DNA of 64,000 nucleotides, taken from Arthrobacter sp. Soil736. GTDB taxonomy: Bacteria; Actinomycetota; Actinomycetes; Actinomycetales; Micrococcaceae. Below are positions 27,344 through 36,802 of the stretch, in pieces. Numbering within the stretch: the stretch's first letter is position 1; the number at the start of each line of letters is the position of its first letter. The position numbers were made by a program, and so were the translations under genes. Where the stretch lies: contig NZ_LMSB01000016.1 of the NCBI RefSeq assembly GCF_001428005.1, forward strand, positions 1-64,000, read 5' to 3'. The notes below the pieces were generated by a model that searched no databases, was not told the DNA's origin, and was given only the letters and a program-made list of their open reading frames with translations.

Positions 27344-28974
27344 GCGGCGCCCGCGAGCCGCTTCAGTGCCTCTGCGTGCCCTGCGAGGACGTCGGCCCCG
27401 GCGCCCGAGTCCGGGTCCAGCCGGTCCAGGAAGCGACGCTGCTCGGCCTGCAGCAGATTCTGGCATCGGGTGTGCAGGTCGTCCCGGGTGGTCCGCGCAA
27501 GGCGCCGCACGGCGTCTTCACCGAAAACCGCTTCCAGCAGTTTTTGTCCGACGACGGCGGTGCCTCCTGCGACTCCGATCTCAAGGCCCGTCAGTCCGGC
27601 AGTCATGGAGAACACCACGATCATGAGTGCCGCACCCAGGCCGTTGACGCCGAAGGACAGCCACCTGGCCTGCGCCCGCTTGCCCTGCCCCTCTGTCCGG
27701 ATAAGCTCCATCAGGCTCCCCTGCCACGCCCGGATCTCCTCGGCCACCGCGTCGGCAAACCCCGGGCTGGTTCCTGAAAGGTCATCCGCGCCCAGGAGTC
27801 GGCGGCCCGCGGGGTCCGAGCGCCAGCGCTGGTCCGCGTCCTCCGCCGCGTTGGCGGCTTCATCGACGATGACTGCCTGCAGTCCCGTTTCAATGGCGGT
27901 TTCCACCCTGATGGCCGGCGTCGGTTCGCCGCGGAAGAAGGCGCCTACGCGGTCACGAAAGCGGCCGATGTTCTGCTCCAGGCTGCGGAAGAACTCCCCG
28001 GTGCCGACGAAATCCTGCCAGCGGGCCAGCACCTCACCGCGCAGCAGGGCGCCGTCCTTGGTGGCATCGAGGATCCTGGCGACGGCGTCCCGATAGGCGG
28101 CCCGGGCGTCCGCACCCAGGCGCCCGGCGGCCCGCCCTTGTTCCGCCGACTCCTCGGCCACGAGCCGCACCCTCTGACTTAGTGCCTTGACTGTCCCGTT
28201 GAGCGTCCGCCGGGCGATGTCCGCCCTTCCCGCGGCATCCGCGGCGAGATTCCGCAGCCACGTTCCAAGGGCTTCGGTGGCCGCAGCGGGCAGCATGCCA
28301 AGCCTGTCGAGGGCCACCTCCGGGATGACGAAGAGGCCGGCGTTGCCAAGGCCTTCCCTTTCCAGCATGGCCCGGAGGTCCTCACTCACTTCAGCTTCCG
28401 CCGCTGGCGGGACGCGGTCGAGCACCACCGCGACCATGATGTCCCTCGAGGCTGCGTCCAGCAGCAGCTTCCAGGGAACGGCGTCCGCGTAGCGGTTTGC
28501 GGTGGTGACAAAGACCCACAGATCGGCGGCCGCCAGGAGTTGGCCGGCAAGCTTCCGGTTGTCATCGGAGATGGAGTCGACATCCGGCGCGTCAAGCAGG
28601 GCGATCCCTTCCGGCACGGCCGGATCCCCCACCAGCACCAGCGACGAAATCGGGGCCGCATCGGGAGCTGGCCCCGCCTGGCTGGCCGGCACGGGGGCAG
28701 CAACCACGGCGCCCCGGATCCGGCCGAGGCTCTGCAGGACGCGTTGATCCTCGAACCAGGGGGCATCTGCGGGATGGTGCAGGAGAATGGGCTGGCGCGT
28801 GGTGGGCCGGATGGCTCCCGCCCGGGTCACCGGGTGGCCTACGAGCGCGTTCACGAGCGTTGATTTGCCAGCCCCCGTAGAACCGCCGACGACGGCCAGC
28901 AGCGGAGCGTCCAGGCTGCGGTACCGCGGAAGGATGTAGTCATCGAGTTGGGCCACGCAATTGCGGATGTCCAC
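27340..28974 (-). CDS. Dynamin-family GTPase, N-terminus probably frameshifted
   Basis: 544 aa from the GTG at 28974. P-loop VVGGSTGAGKSTLVNALVG lies only about 30 residues in; RPTTRQPILLHHP (switch I), DAPDVDSISDDNR (switch II) and VVLDRVP follow, then a long helical region and hydrophobic segments near 430-475 (NGLGAALMIVVFSMTAG). The next 45 upstream residues expected for the family (ALLEAVRRDLSSASLPLELP) appear in another frame, reachable by one extra base near 28992, with a GTG at 29120. Either a real frameshift, a sequencing error, or a start at 28974. First gene of the GTPase pair. Confidence 0.75.
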   Translation of the reverse strand: MDIRNCVAQLDDYILPRYRSLDAPLLAVVGGSTGAGKSTLVNALVGHPVTRAGAIRPTTRQPILLHHPADAPWFEDQRVLQSLGRIRGAVVAAPVPASQAGPAPDAAPISSLVLVGDPAVPEGIALLDAPDVDSISDDNRKLAGQLLAAADLWVFVTTANRYADAVPWKLLLDAASRDIMVAVVLDRVPPAAEAEVSEDLRAMLEREGLGNAGLFVIPEVALDRLGMLPAAATEALGTWLRNLAADAAGRADIARRTLNGTVKALSQRVRLVAEESAEQGRAAGRLGADARAAYRDAVARILDATKDGALLRGEVLARWQDFVGTGEFFRSLEQNIGRFRDRVGAFFRGEPTPAIRVETAIETGLQAVIVDEAANAAEDADQRWRSDPAGRRLLGADDLSGTSPGFADAVAEEIRAWQGSLMELIRTEGQGKRAQARWLSFGVNGLGAALMIVVFSMTAGLTGLEIGVAGGTAVVGQKLLEAVFGEDAVRRLARTTRDDLHTRCQNLLQAEQRRFLDRLDPDSGAGADVLAGHAEALKRLAGAA

Positions 28975-29223
28975 CCGGGCCCGCTCGACGCCGGAAGCTC
29001 CAGCGGCAGCGATGCGGAGGACAGATCCCGCCGAACGGCTTCCAAGAGGGCGACGGCGGCAGCGGACTGCGCTTCCTTCTTCTGCCCGTTGGCCGGAGGG
29101 CGCTCGTTGGAGGAGATCACAGCATCATCATGCCAGTTCAGGCACTGCTGTGGATCAGGCGGGCCGTGGCGGCAGAACAAAGAAAAACCGGCCCCGGGCA
29201 GATGCCCGGAGCCGGTTAATTGG

Positions 29224-29296
29224 TGACCCCAGCGGGATTCGAACCCGCGTTACCGCCGTGAGAGGGCGGCGTACTAGGCCGCTATACGATGGGGCC
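29224..29296 (-). tRNA. tRNA-Glu (CTC)
   Basis: 73 nt, cloverleaf complete: acceptor GGCCCCA / TGGGGTC with one G-U, anticodon stem CCGCC/GGCGG with loop CTCTCAC (anticodon CTC, reads GAG), T-loop TTCGAAT. A73 is followed by CCA in the DNA. Confidence 0.96.
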
Positions 29297-29425
29297 GTGT
29301 ACCTTCCAACCAGCAATTCTGCCGGTCAAGCTAAGTGATTGTTTCACACACTCAGCACGTGTTTCAAATCGAAAAGCTTGACTTGAAACTCCCGATAATC
29401 TGCGGAATTCCGCGGATTTTCAGAG

Positions 29426-29497
29426 CTGGGATACCAGGACTCGAACCTAGAATGACGGTACCAGAAACCGTAGTGTTGCCAATTACACCATATCCCA
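29426..29497 (-). tRNA. tRNA-Gln (CTG)
   Basis: 72 nt: acceptor TGGGATA / TATCCCA, anticodon stem ACGGT/ACCGT with loop TTCTGGT (anticodon CTG, reads CAG), T-loop TTCGAGT. CCA is not encoded. Lies 129 bp upstream of tRNA-Glu on the same strand, likely one transcript. Confidence 0.95.
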
Positions 29498-29846
29498 ATG
29501 GAACTTTCGGGCCGGTCGAAAAGGCCTAAACCTTCGCTCCGAGCGCCTCAGCACGAGTAATTACTTTACCCGAGAGTTTTGCCCCGCACAAATCGGCCCC
29601 GGCATCCCTCTGGATACCCCGCGCCGGGACGGACTTGGCCGTCCGCGCCCCTCTGAAACAAGGAAAAACCTTGCAAATCCGGCGTTAATAAGTTTACGCT
29701 CGGTAAGTTACCAGCGAGTAACCACCTTCTCCCCGATGTCATAGCGGGCCGACCTGCGAGCAATCGCGGTTGTTAGCTGCATCACAGTTGCGGGATATGG
29801 CCGGCGGCAATGCCGCCGCCGGCAGGACCGTCGAGAGGAACCACCT
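29498..29846. other. Intergenic region upstream of tRNAs and repeat-protein gene
   Basis: 349 bp between divergent units. It must hold the tRNA promoter (minus) and the promoter of the plus-strand repeat protein. It is AT-richer around 29660-29720 (TTAATAAGTTTACGCTCGGTAAGTT), where GGTAAGTTACC and GAGTAACC repeats occur. GAGAGGA at 29833-29839 is the ribosome-binding site of the next gene. No gene is visible. Confidence 0.6.
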
Positions 29847-31373
29847 GTGTCGGAACCATCTGTGTCGAAATCGCTTGTGCCGGTACCACTTATGCCGGAA
29901 TCGCCTGTGTCGGAACCGTCCGGGCCGGAACCGCGTCAATCGACGGGCCGTGCCGCCGTGGCGGGCAGGCCCTGGCCCCGGACCCAACAAGTCGCCATCG
30001 CGATCCTTGCCCTGCTGCTCGTGGCACTGCTGGCGTTCTATACGCTCGTGACCGGACGCGTCGCCGACGGCTCGGCCAGGCTGCGGGACGGGGCCGGCCT
30101 GGCCTCCACGGGCGCCGAACAGTTGAAGACAGGCGCCGGCCAGCTCGCCAGCGGTGCCAGCCTGGCGGACGCCGGTGCCGTAAAGCTCGCGGAAGGCGCG
30201 GACAAGATCCACTCAGGAATCAGCAGCAAACTCGCTCCGGGGGCTGACAAGCTTGAGGCCGGCGCTGCCCGGCTCGCCGCAGGCGCCGTGAAAATCGAGA
30301 ACGACGTCAACAGCAAACTCGCCCCGGGCGTCTACAAGGTCGACGACGGCGCCCACAAACTCGCTGCCGGAGCCGTCCGGTTATCCGCCGCCCTGACACC
30401 GACAGCGGCGGGCAATGCCCCGGACAACCTGGCGGACGGCGCCACCCGGCTCGACGGCGGAGCAGCGCGGCTGGCGGACGGAACCGCTGAACTGGCCGCC
30501 GGCACCAGCCTGCTGGCGGCCGGCACAGTCCAACTCAGGGGCTACCGCGGCGCGAACGGCGACCCCGCGGCAGGCACCGGGACGGCTGCAATCGCACAGG
30601 CGCTGGAACTGTTGGAGGCAGCTGCCTCAGATCCCGCGCAGGGCCTGGTTCCCTTGTCCGTGGTCAAGGACAAGATCGCAAAGATCAGGGCAGGTGCGCA
30701 GAAGCTGGACGCCGGCGCTTCCCGGCTGCAGTCCGGAGCGGCACGGCTCAACGCGGGCGCGGCACGGCTGGACTCGGGTGCCGGAGAGCTCCATGCAGGA
30801 ACCGGAAGGCTGACGGCAGGATTCGCCACCCTGGCCGGCAGGCTCAACAGCCGGGACCCGAAGAGCCCCGGCGTGGTGATGGGCACCGAACTCCTGGCCG
30901 AGGGCACGTCCAAACTCCGGGTGGGCATGGACGGCGTTCCCGGCAACTCCGCACGTCCCGGACTGCTCAAGGCCGCTGCCGGGATGACCGAGGGCAGCCA
31001 ACGCCTGGCCGACGGCACTGTGGCACTGAACGCGGGCATCAAGGGAGATCCGGCTAATCCGGGCAGCCCCGGCCTGCTCAGCGGTTCCCAGACCCTCGCT
31101 GCCGGCGCCTCCAAGCTGTCAGACGGCAACACCAGGCTTGCCGCCGGTTCCACACAGCTTGCCACCGGCGCGGACAGGCTCGCTGACGGCAACGCCCGGA
31201 TCGCCGAAGGCACGGGCACCCTGTATTCGGCGGCCGCGGCGGTGTCTCCCGGAAGCATGGTCCGGCAGTCCGATGCCGCCCTGGCCCTGGGCCTCGTGGG
31301 CGTGCTGGGCCTCGGCTCGGTCGGCGCGTTCCTGGCCCTGAAGTCAAGGCGGCCGTTGCGGAAAACCCCCTAA
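29847..31373 (+). CDS. Membrane-anchored LxxG-heptad repeat protein (YhgE/Pip-like)
   Basis: 508-aa predicted envelope protein. A Pro/Ser/Val-rich N-terminus (made of short EPSVSK / VPLMPESPVSEPS repeats) precedes one membrane helix (about 49-70, VAIAILALLLVALLAFYTLV). Nearly all the rest is a heptad array of x-x-x-L-x-x-G type (GAGQLASGASLADAGAVKLAEG style), followed by a second helix (ALALGLVGVLGLGSVGAFLAL) and a basic tail. Such heptads occur in the extracytoplasmic part of YhgE/Pip proteins, but the multi-helix ABC-2-type membrane domain is missing. GTG start with GAGAGGA 7 bp ahead. Role unknown. Confidence 0.82.
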   Translation: MSEPSVSKSLVPVPLMPESPVSEPSGPEPRQSTGRAAVAGRPWPRTQQVAIAILALLLVALLAFYTLVTGRVADGSARLRDGAGLASTGAEQLKTGAGQLASGASLADAGAVKLAEGADKIHSGISSKLAPGADKLEAGAARLAAGAVKIENDVNSKLAPGVYKVDDGAHKLAAGAVRLSAALTPTAAGNAPDNLADGATRLDGGAARLADGTAELAAGTSLLAAGTVQLRGYRGANGDPAAGTGTAAIAQALELLEAAASDPAQGLVPLSVVKDKIAKIRAGAQKLDAGASRLQSGAARLNAGAARLDSGAGELHAGTGRLTAGFATLAGRLNSRDPKSPGVVMGTELLAEGTSKLRVGMDGVPGNSARPGLLKAAAGMTEGSQRLADGTVALNAGIKGDPANPGSPGLLSGSQTLAAGASKLSDGNTRLAAGSTQLATGADRLADGNARIAEGTGTLYSAAAAVSPGSMVRQSDAALALGLVGVLGLGSVGAFLALKSRRPLRKTP

Positions 31374-31384
31374 ACCGCCCGGGG

Positions 31385-31416
31385 CCGGGCACGGGCACAA
31401 CCGTGCCCGTGCCCGG
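31385..31416. terminator. Bidirectional hairpin between convergent genes
   Basis: CCGGGCACGGGCAC pairs perfectly with GTGCCCGTGCCCGG (14 bp, AACC loop) 11 bp after the repeat-protein stop and before the HAD gene end. No U-run, but strong and well placed. Confidence 0.7.
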
Positions 31417-31449
31417 TCCCATCGCGGCCGCGCAGGTCCGGGGCGTGCC

Positions 31450-32208
31450 TTACTCCGGCAGTGCCAGCCACCCCAGCAGCTCCAGCAGGGAGCCGATCTC
31501 GTGTCCCTGAAAATCCGGCTCCGGCTCCCCGCCGCGGTTCAGCCAGACGCCCAGGAGGCCTGCCGCCGTCGAGCCTTCAGCGTCGAGCAGCCGGTTGTCC
31601 CCCACGTAAAGGGTTGTGTCCGCGGAACTGCCAAGAAGCCGGACACCCTCCAGATAGATGGCGGGGTCAGGTTTGGGCACACCCACGGTGTCCGTCCCCA
31701 CGAGGATGCCGATGCGTTCCAGTCCGGCGCTGTCCAGCTTGACGCGCTGGTAGTCATGGACGTTGTTGCTCACCGCACCATAGGGAACTCCTGCCGAGTC
31801 CAGTGCGTCCAGGAGCGGGGCGACGTCCTCGAACGCCCTGACATAACTGGGCTGGAGGCGCGAATACGAACTGAGCCAGTGCCGGGACTCCTCACCTTCG
31901 CCGAGCTCGACGCCGAAGTGGCCCAGCGCCGCCCGACCGCGAAGCAGCCGCTGCTCGTTAAAGGTCAGTTCGCCGGCAAGGTAGCGGTCGTAGTAGTGCG
32001 TGGTCTCGTGCGTGAAGATCCTGCCGAACTTCTCCCACCCCGACTGGTCCAGCCGGGGCAGGAGGTGTTCGCTGACATCGCGCAACGCCGTGGTCATGGC
32101 GTACGCAAGGTCCACCAGCGTGTCGTCGATGTCGAACAGGACACCGCTGACGGCACCGGGCGGCCGTCGGTGCAGGGCGCCGCCGGTTTCCGCGGCAGGT
32201 CGCGTCAT
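31450..32208 (-). CDS. HAD-superfamily hydrolase
   Basis: 252-aa haloacid-dehalogenase-type phosphatase. Motif I GVLFDIDDTLVDLAYAMTTA (catalytic Asp pair), motif II around YGAVSNNVHDYQ, motif III lysine in VGVPKPDPAIY and motif IV YVGDNRLLDAEGSTAAG, with a helical cap between I and II. Resembles pyrimidine 5'-nucleotidase/phosphoglycolate-type HADs; substrate unknown. Its ATG overlaps the gltX stop by one base (TGATG), so it is translated with gltX. Confidence 0.85.
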   Translation of the reverse strand: MTRPAAETGGALHRRPPGAVSGVLFDIDDTLVDLAYAMTTALRDVSEHLLPRLDQSGWEKFGRIFTHETTHYYDRYLAGELTFNEQRLLRGRAALGHFGVELGEGEESRHWLSSYSRLQPSYVRAFEDVAPLLDALDSAGVPYGAVSNNVHDYQRVKLDSAGLERIGILVGTDTVGVPKPDPAIYLEGVRLLGSSADTTLYVGDNRLLDAEGSTAAGLLGVWLNRGGEPEPDFQGHEIGSLLELLGWLALPE

Positions 32209-33743
32209 CAGCCGAGGAAGGCGCGCAGGCGCGCCAGCGACGAGTCCCTGCCCAGGATCACCATGGATTCGAACAGCGGCGGAGAGATCCGCCGCCCGGA
32301 GATTGCGGTGCGGACGGGTCCGAACGCCAGCCGCGGCTTGATGCCAAGATCCTCCACGAGCGCCTGCTTCAGCGCGGACTGGATGTTCTCCGCGCTCCAG
32401 TCCTCGACGGGCTCGAGGGCGGCCAGCGCCGCGTCCAGCACTTCAGCCAGGTTTGCCGGCAGGCCCTTACGTGCGTCATCCGCGATGTCGATCGCGTCGT
32501 CGTTCTTGAAGAGGAAGGCGAGCATCTCCGGAGCCTCACCCAGCAGGGAGATGCGCTCCTGGATCAGCGGCGCAGCCTCGGCGAGGATCTCCTCCTGCCG
32601 TGCGGTAAGGCTCTCGCCCACGAATCCGGCGGCGCGCAGGTACGGGACGAGGCGTGACCGGAAATCCTCCGGCTCAAGCATGCGGATGTGCGTGCCGTTG
32701 ATGGCTTCGGCCTTCTTGATGTCGAAGCGGGCCGGATTGGCGAGGACGTCGTTGACGTCGAAGTGCTCGATGAGCTGCTCCACCGTGAAAATGTCCTCGT
32801 CGGCGGACAGGCTCCAGCCAAGGAGGGAGAGGTAGTTCAGCAGGCCTTCGGGGATGAAACCGCGGTCCCGGAGCAGGAACAGGTTGGACTGCGGGTCGCG
32901 CTTGGAGAGCTTCTTGTTCCCCTCGCCCATGACGTAAGGCAGGTGACCGAAGACGGGCATGTAGCTGGCCACGCCGATTTCCATCAGCGCGCGGATCAGC
33001 ACCACTTGGCGGGGTGTGGAGGAGAGCAGGTCCTCGCCACGGAGGACGTGCGTGATGCCCATCAGCGCATCGTCGACGGGGTTGACAAGGGTGTATAGCG
33101 GGGACCCGTCGGCACGGACAATGACGTAGTCCGGAATGCTGCCGGCCTTGAACGTGATGTCGCCGCGGACCATGTCAGCGAAGGTGACATCCTCGTCCGG
33201 CATCCGCACGCGGAGCACGGGCTGGCGGCCCTCGGCCTTGAACGCGGCAATCTGTTCTGCCGAGAGGTCTCGGTCGAAGTTGTCATAGCCCAGCTTGGGG
33301 TCCCGGCCGGCGGCGCGGTGGCGCGCCTCGACCTCCTCGGGCGTGGAGAACGCCTCGTACGCGTAGCCGGCGTCGATCAGCTTGGCGACCACGTCTTTGT
33401 AGAGGTCCAGGCGCCGCGACTGGCGGTACGGTTCGTGCGGTCCGCCGACCTCCACGCCCTCTTCCCAGGTGATTCCGAGCCACTTCAGGGCCTCCAGCAA
33501 CTGCTGGTAGCTCTCCTCCGAGTCGCGGGCAGCGTCCGTGTCCTCGATGCGGAACACGAAGGTGCCGTTGGTGTGCCGGGCATGGGCCCAGTTGAACAGG
33601 GCCGTGCGGATCAGTCCGACGTGCGGGGTGCCGGTCGGCGAGGGGCAAAACCGGACACGCACCGGGGTTTCGGCGGTGACTTCGCGGCTCATTTCACTGG
33701 GGGCGGAGCTGGAGACGGGGTTGGGCGCAGAGGGAGTAGTCAT
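32208..33743 (-). CDS. gltX: Glutamyl-tRNA synthetase
   Basis: Charges tRNA-Glu (and in lineages with GatCAB usually also tRNA-Gln). The 511-aa class I enzyme has the HIGH-equivalent [17 protein letters not shown] and the KMSKS-equivalent KLSKRDPQ, followed by the alpha-helical anticodon domain. I start at ATG 33743; the extension to 33827 covers untranslated sequence upstream. An N-terminal Ser/Pro tail of about 25 residues precedes [13 protein letters not shown] gene follows with overlap. Confidence 0.95.
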   Translation of the reverse strand: MTTPSAPNPVSSSAPSEMSREVTAETPVRVRFCPSPTGTPHVGLIRTALFNWAHARHTNGTFVFRIEDTDAARDSEESYQQLLEALKWLGITWEEGVEVGGPHEPYRQSRRLDLYKDVVAKLIDAGYAYEAFSTPEEVEARHRAAGRDPKLGYDNFDRDLSAEQIAAFKAEGRQPVLRVRMPDEDVTFADMVRGDITFKAGSIPDYVIVRADGSPLYTLVNPVDDALMGITHVLRGEDLLSSTPRQVVLIRALMEIGVASYMPVFGHLPYVMGEGNKKLSKRDPQSNLFLLRDRGFIPEGLLNYLSLLGWSLSADEDIFTVEQLIEHFDVNDVLANPARFDIKKAEAINGTHIRMLEPEDFRSRLVPYLRAAGFVGESLTARQEEILAEAAPLIQERISLLGEAPEMLAFLFKNDDAIDIADDARKGLPANLAEVLDAALAALEPVEDWSAENIQSALKQALVEDLGIKPRLAFGPVRTAISGRRISPPLFESMVILGRDSSLARLRAFLG

Positions 33744-33804
33744 AGTGACACCAACTTTACCGCGTGCACCATGCCGGACTGGCGGCTGAACCCCGCTGCG
33801 AAAC

Positions 33805-33842
33805 AGGACAGCCGCCACGTGGATCAACGTGGCGGCTGTCCT
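33805..33842 (-). terminator. Terminator of the FAH-family gene
   Basis: AGGACAGCCGCCACGT pairs with ACGTGGCGGCTGTCCT (16 bp, loop GGATCA), 15 bp after the FAH-family stop. On the minus strand it is followed by GTTTCG, a short U-tract. Confidence 0.78.
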
Positions 33843-33857
33843 GAATCGGCGCGTGGG

Positions 33858-34634
33858 TCAGCGACGGACCACCGGGTTCGACAGGCGGCCGATGCCCTCG
33901 ATCTCGACGTCGTACCGGTCTCCGGCCTGCACCAGGTCCACGCCGGCCGGCGTTCCCGTCATGATGACGTCACCGGGCAGGAGCGTGAAGGCGCTCGAGA
34001 CGATGGAGACGAGTTCCCGGACGCCGCGGATCATCTGGTTGGTGCTGCCGTCCTGGCGGAGCTCCCCGTTGAGCCAGCCCTTGATGGACAGGTCTTCGGG
34101 GTCCAGTTCGGTTTCGATCCACGGGCCCAGCGGGGCCGAGGTGTCGAAACCCTTGGCGCGGGCCCACTGCAGGTCGGTTTTTTGGACATCGCGGGCAGTG
34201 AGGTCGTTGCCGCAGGTGTAGCCGAAAATGACGTCATCCACGCGTTCCTCGGGAACGTCCTTGCAGATGCGGCCGATCACGACACAGAGCTCAGCCTCAT
34301 AGGAGACCTCGTCGGAGAACTCCGGCAGCACGATGGGATCGTTGGGGCCCACCACCGAGGTGTTCGGTTTCAGGAACAGGAGGGGCTGCTGCGGCACCTC
34401 GTTGCCGAGTTCGCGGGCGTGTTCGACGAAGTTCCGCCCCACCCCGATCACTTTGCTGCGCGGAATGATCGGCGCCAGCAGGCGGACGTCCTCCAGCTTG
34501 TGGCGGACGTGCGTGCGCTCCACACCGTGGAAGAAGGGGTCGCCGTTGATGACAGTGACTTCCTCACTGCCAGGCTGGCCTTCAACAATGCCGTAGAGGG
34601 GATCAGAATCGACTACAAACCGGGCAATACGCAT
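33858..34634 (-). CDS. Fumarylacetoacetate hydrolase family protein
   Basis: 258-aa FAH-fold enzyme. Visible are GVGRNFVEHARELGNE, the metal-binding VSYEAELCVVIGR, IFGYTCGNDLTARDVQK, and TPAGVDLVQAGDRYDVEIEG near the C-terminus. Family members hydrolyse or decarboxylate beta-diketo acids (FAH, 5-oxopent-3-ene tricarboxylate decarboxylase, acylpyruvase); the closest activity cannot be read here. It lies upstream of gltX but is separated from it by a terminator. Confidence 0.86.
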   Translation of the reverse strand: MRIARFVVDSDPLYGIVEGQPGSEEVTVINGDPFFHGVERTHVRHKLEDVRLLAPIIPRSKVIGVGRNFVEHARELGNEVPQQPLLFLKPNTSVVGPNDPIVLPEFSDEVSYEAELCVVIGRICKDVPEERVDDVIFGYTCGNDLTARDVQKTDLQWARAKGFDTSAPLGPWIETELDPEDLSIKGWLNGELRQDGSTNQMIRGVRELVSIVSSAFTLLPGDVIMTGTPAGVDLVQAGDRYDVEIEGIGRLSNPVVRR

Positions 34635-34679
34635 GGTTCCAAGCCTACAGTCTCCGCTCTGCTCTCCTGCCGCACCGCC

Positions 34680-35477
34680 TCAGGTCCGGTCACGCAGGGA
34701 GCGCAGGTATTCAAGCTGGGCCGCAACGGAATTCTCGGCTGCGCGCCGGACTGAGGGATCGACGTCGGAATAGACAACGTCGGTGACCTCAGTGACGCCG
34801 GCGTCCCCGCCGAGGTCCGAGAGCGCCGCCCTGATCTGGGCAAGCCGGTCCAGCCGGTGGTCACGGTAGGCGCGGACCACGGAATCGAGGGCCGGCAGGA
34901 CCGGCCCGTGAGCCGGCAGGACGGTGACCGGGCCCAGCAGTTCCAGCCGGTCCAGCGAGGACAGGTAGTCCCGCAGCGTGCCGTCCGGGTGATCCAGCAT
35001 GGTGGTTCCACGGCCCAGGATGGTGTCGCCGGTGAGCACAGAGCCGGAAGGGCCGTCGAAGGGAAGATGGAAGCAGACGGAATCGGAGGTGTGTCCGGGG
35101 GTGGCCACCACCCGGATTTCGGTCCCCCCGGCCGCGATGGTCTCCCCGGGCAGCAGCGGTGCCCCCGCGTGGCAGTGCGCCGGATCGGCGGCGCGGACGG
35201 GAGCTCCGGTGAGTTCGTGCAGCCGTGCCGCCCCCGCCGTGTGGTCCGCATGCCGGTGCGTGACCAGGATAAGCTCCACCGAACCGCTGGCGGCCAGTTC
35301 CTGAAGGTGCCGCTCGTCGGCCGGCCCCGGGTCCACCACGACGGCAGCCGCATGACCTGCCTCGGCAATGACGTAGGAGTTGGTGCCGTCCAGGCTCATC
35401 GGCCCCGGGTTGGGGGCCAGGCGGTACCTGGTCAGCTGACTGCTGACGGTCAGGGCGGGCGTGGTGTCCGGATTCAC
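34680..35477 (-). CDS. Metallo-beta-lactamase-fold hydrolase
   Basis: 265-aa MBL-fold protein with the metal motif ILVTHRHADHTAG (HxHxDH), upstream VDPGPADERHL, a second His in VVATPGHTSDSVCFHLP, and LTGDTILGRGTTMLDHPDG. The layout matches the LACTB2/glyoxalase II-like branch (YDSLDGTNSY-type N-terminus: SLDGTNSYVIAE), enzymes acting on thioesters or RNA. Substrate unknown. Same strand as the FAH gene, 45 bp upstream. Confidence 0.87.
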   Translation of the reverse strand: MNPDTTPALTVSSQLTRYRLAPNPGPMSLDGTNSYVIAEAGHAAAVVVDPGPADERHLQELAASGSVELILVTHRHADHTAGAARLHELTGAPVRAADPAHCHAGAPLLPGETIAAGGTEIRVVATPGHTSDSVCFHLPFDGPSGSVLTGDTILGRGTTMLDHPDGTLRDYLSSLDRLELLGPVTVLPAHGPVLPALDSVVRAYRDHRLDRLAQIRAALSDLGGDAGVTEVTDVVYSDVDPSVRRAAENSVAAQLEYLRSLRDRT

Positions 35478-35519
35478 GCTCTTATTCTTGCATTTCCGCT
35501 AACACCACTCCGCCAATGC

Positions 35520-35572
35520 GACGGCGGGTGGCCGGCGGGCCGCCGTCGCAGCTCCGCCGGCCACCCGCCGTC
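35520..35572 (-). terminator. Strong hairpin downstream of ilvE
   Basis: 19-bp perfect stem (GACGGCGGGTGGCCGGCGG with its complement) and a 15-base loop, between the ilvE stop and the MBL gene. No U-run, so intrinsic termination is only likely. Confidence 0.65.
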
Positions 35573-35589
35573 GTACTTATGGGAAATCC

Positions 35590-36702
35590 TCAGGCCAGCC
35601 GGGTCAGCCAGCCGTGCGTGTCCGCGACCTTGCCGGTCTGGATTCCCAGCAACTGCTCACGGATGGCCATGGTGGTTTCGCCCGCCTTGGCATCCTCCGA
35701 ACCGATGAACTCGGTGGCATCCTTGAGCACGCCGATGGGCGTGATGACAGCGGCAGTACCGCAGGCGAAGACCTCGGCGATGTCGCCGGAGGCAACGCCG
35801 TCACGCCATTCATCCAGCGTGATCTTGCGTTCGGCAACCTCGCGGCCCATGTCCTTCGCCACCTGCATCACCGAGGAGCGGGTGACGCCCTCCAGGATGG
35901 TTCCGGTCAGTGCCGGCGTAACGAGCGAGCCGTCCTTCATCACGAAGAAGACGTTCATGCCGCCGAGTTCCTCAACAGCGTTGTCGTTGAACTGGTCCAG
36001 GAACAGCACCTGCTTGCAGCCGTGGGACTCGGCTTCCTGCTGGGCGATCAGCGACGCCGCGTAGTTGCCGCCGCACTTCGCAGCGCCTGTGCCGCCGCGC
36101 CCTGCCCGCGCGTACTCGCGGGAGATCCAGATGGAAACCGGCTTCAGCTCGCCGCCGAAGTAGTTGCCGGCGGGTGACGCAATAACCCGGAAGGAGACCT
36201 CACGGGCTGCGCGCACACCCAGGAACGCCTCGGTGGCAATCATGAACGGACGCAGGTACAGGGCTTCGCCGTCGCCGGACGGGACCCATTCCTTGTCCGC
36301 GGTCACGAGTTCGCGGATCGCTCCGAGGAAGTACTCCTCCGGAAGCTCCGGGAGGGCCAGTCGGCGGGCGGACTTGTTCAGGCGGGCGGCGTTGGCCTCG
36401 GGCCGGAACGTCCAGATGGAGCCGTCGGCGTGGCGATAAGCCTTGAGCCCTTCGAAGATTTCCTGGCCGTAGTGGAGCACAGCAGCGGAAGGGTCCAGGG
36501 AGATGGGTCCGTAGGCCTCAACCCGGGCATCATGCCAGCCGCCCTTGCCCTCGGCGTCGACGCTGTAGTCGACGATGGCGGTGTGGTCGGTGAAATAGTT
36601 GCCAAATCCCGGGTTCGCCAGGATGGCAGCACGTTCTTCAGCGGACTTCGGGGTTGCCGAGAGCTGCTGGGTGAATTCGACGCCATGGGCAGTCTGAGTC
36701 AT
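35590..36702 (-). CDS. ilvE: Branched-chain amino acid aminotransferase
   Basis: Last step of Val, Ile and Leu synthesis (transamination of 2-keto acids with glutamate). The 370-aa length is that of actinobacterial/eukaryotic-type IlvE. Family blocks: [34 protein letters not shown], the PLP lysine in [16 protein letters not shown], and [15 protein letters not shown]. About 100 bp separate it from leuB on the same strand, so the two may share a promoter. Confidence 0.95.
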   Translation of the reverse strand: MTQTAHGVEFTQQLSATPKSAEERAAILANPGFGNYFTDHTAIVDYSVDAEGKGGWHDARVEAYGPISLDPSAAVLHYGQEIFEGLKAYRHADGSIWTFRPEANAARLNKSARRLALPELPEEYFLGAIRELVTADKEWVPSGDGEALYLRPFMIATEAFLGVRAAREVSFRVIASPAGNYFGGELKPVSIWISREYARAGRGGTGAAKCGGNYAASLIAQQEAESHGCKQVLFLDQFNDNAVEELGGMNVFFVMKDGSLVTPALTGTILEGVTRSSVMQVAKDMGREVAERKITLDEWRDGVASGDIAEVFACGTAAVITPIGVLKDATEFIGSEDAKAGETTMAIREQLLGIQTGKVADTHGWLTRLA

Positions 36703-36802
36703 GGTTCCTCCACGGTCGGCTGCCTGGTATCTGAACGTGGTTCAGCGTCGGACCACGGCAGCAATTGGTGATTCAGGTCAAGCTTACGCCTGCTGGCAGG
36801 GG

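Noticed and set aside
29224..29497. Prophage or island attachment sites at the tRNA-Glu/tRNA-Gln pair
   Set aside because: No integrase, no direct repeat of a tRNA 3' end and no foreign gene block nearby.
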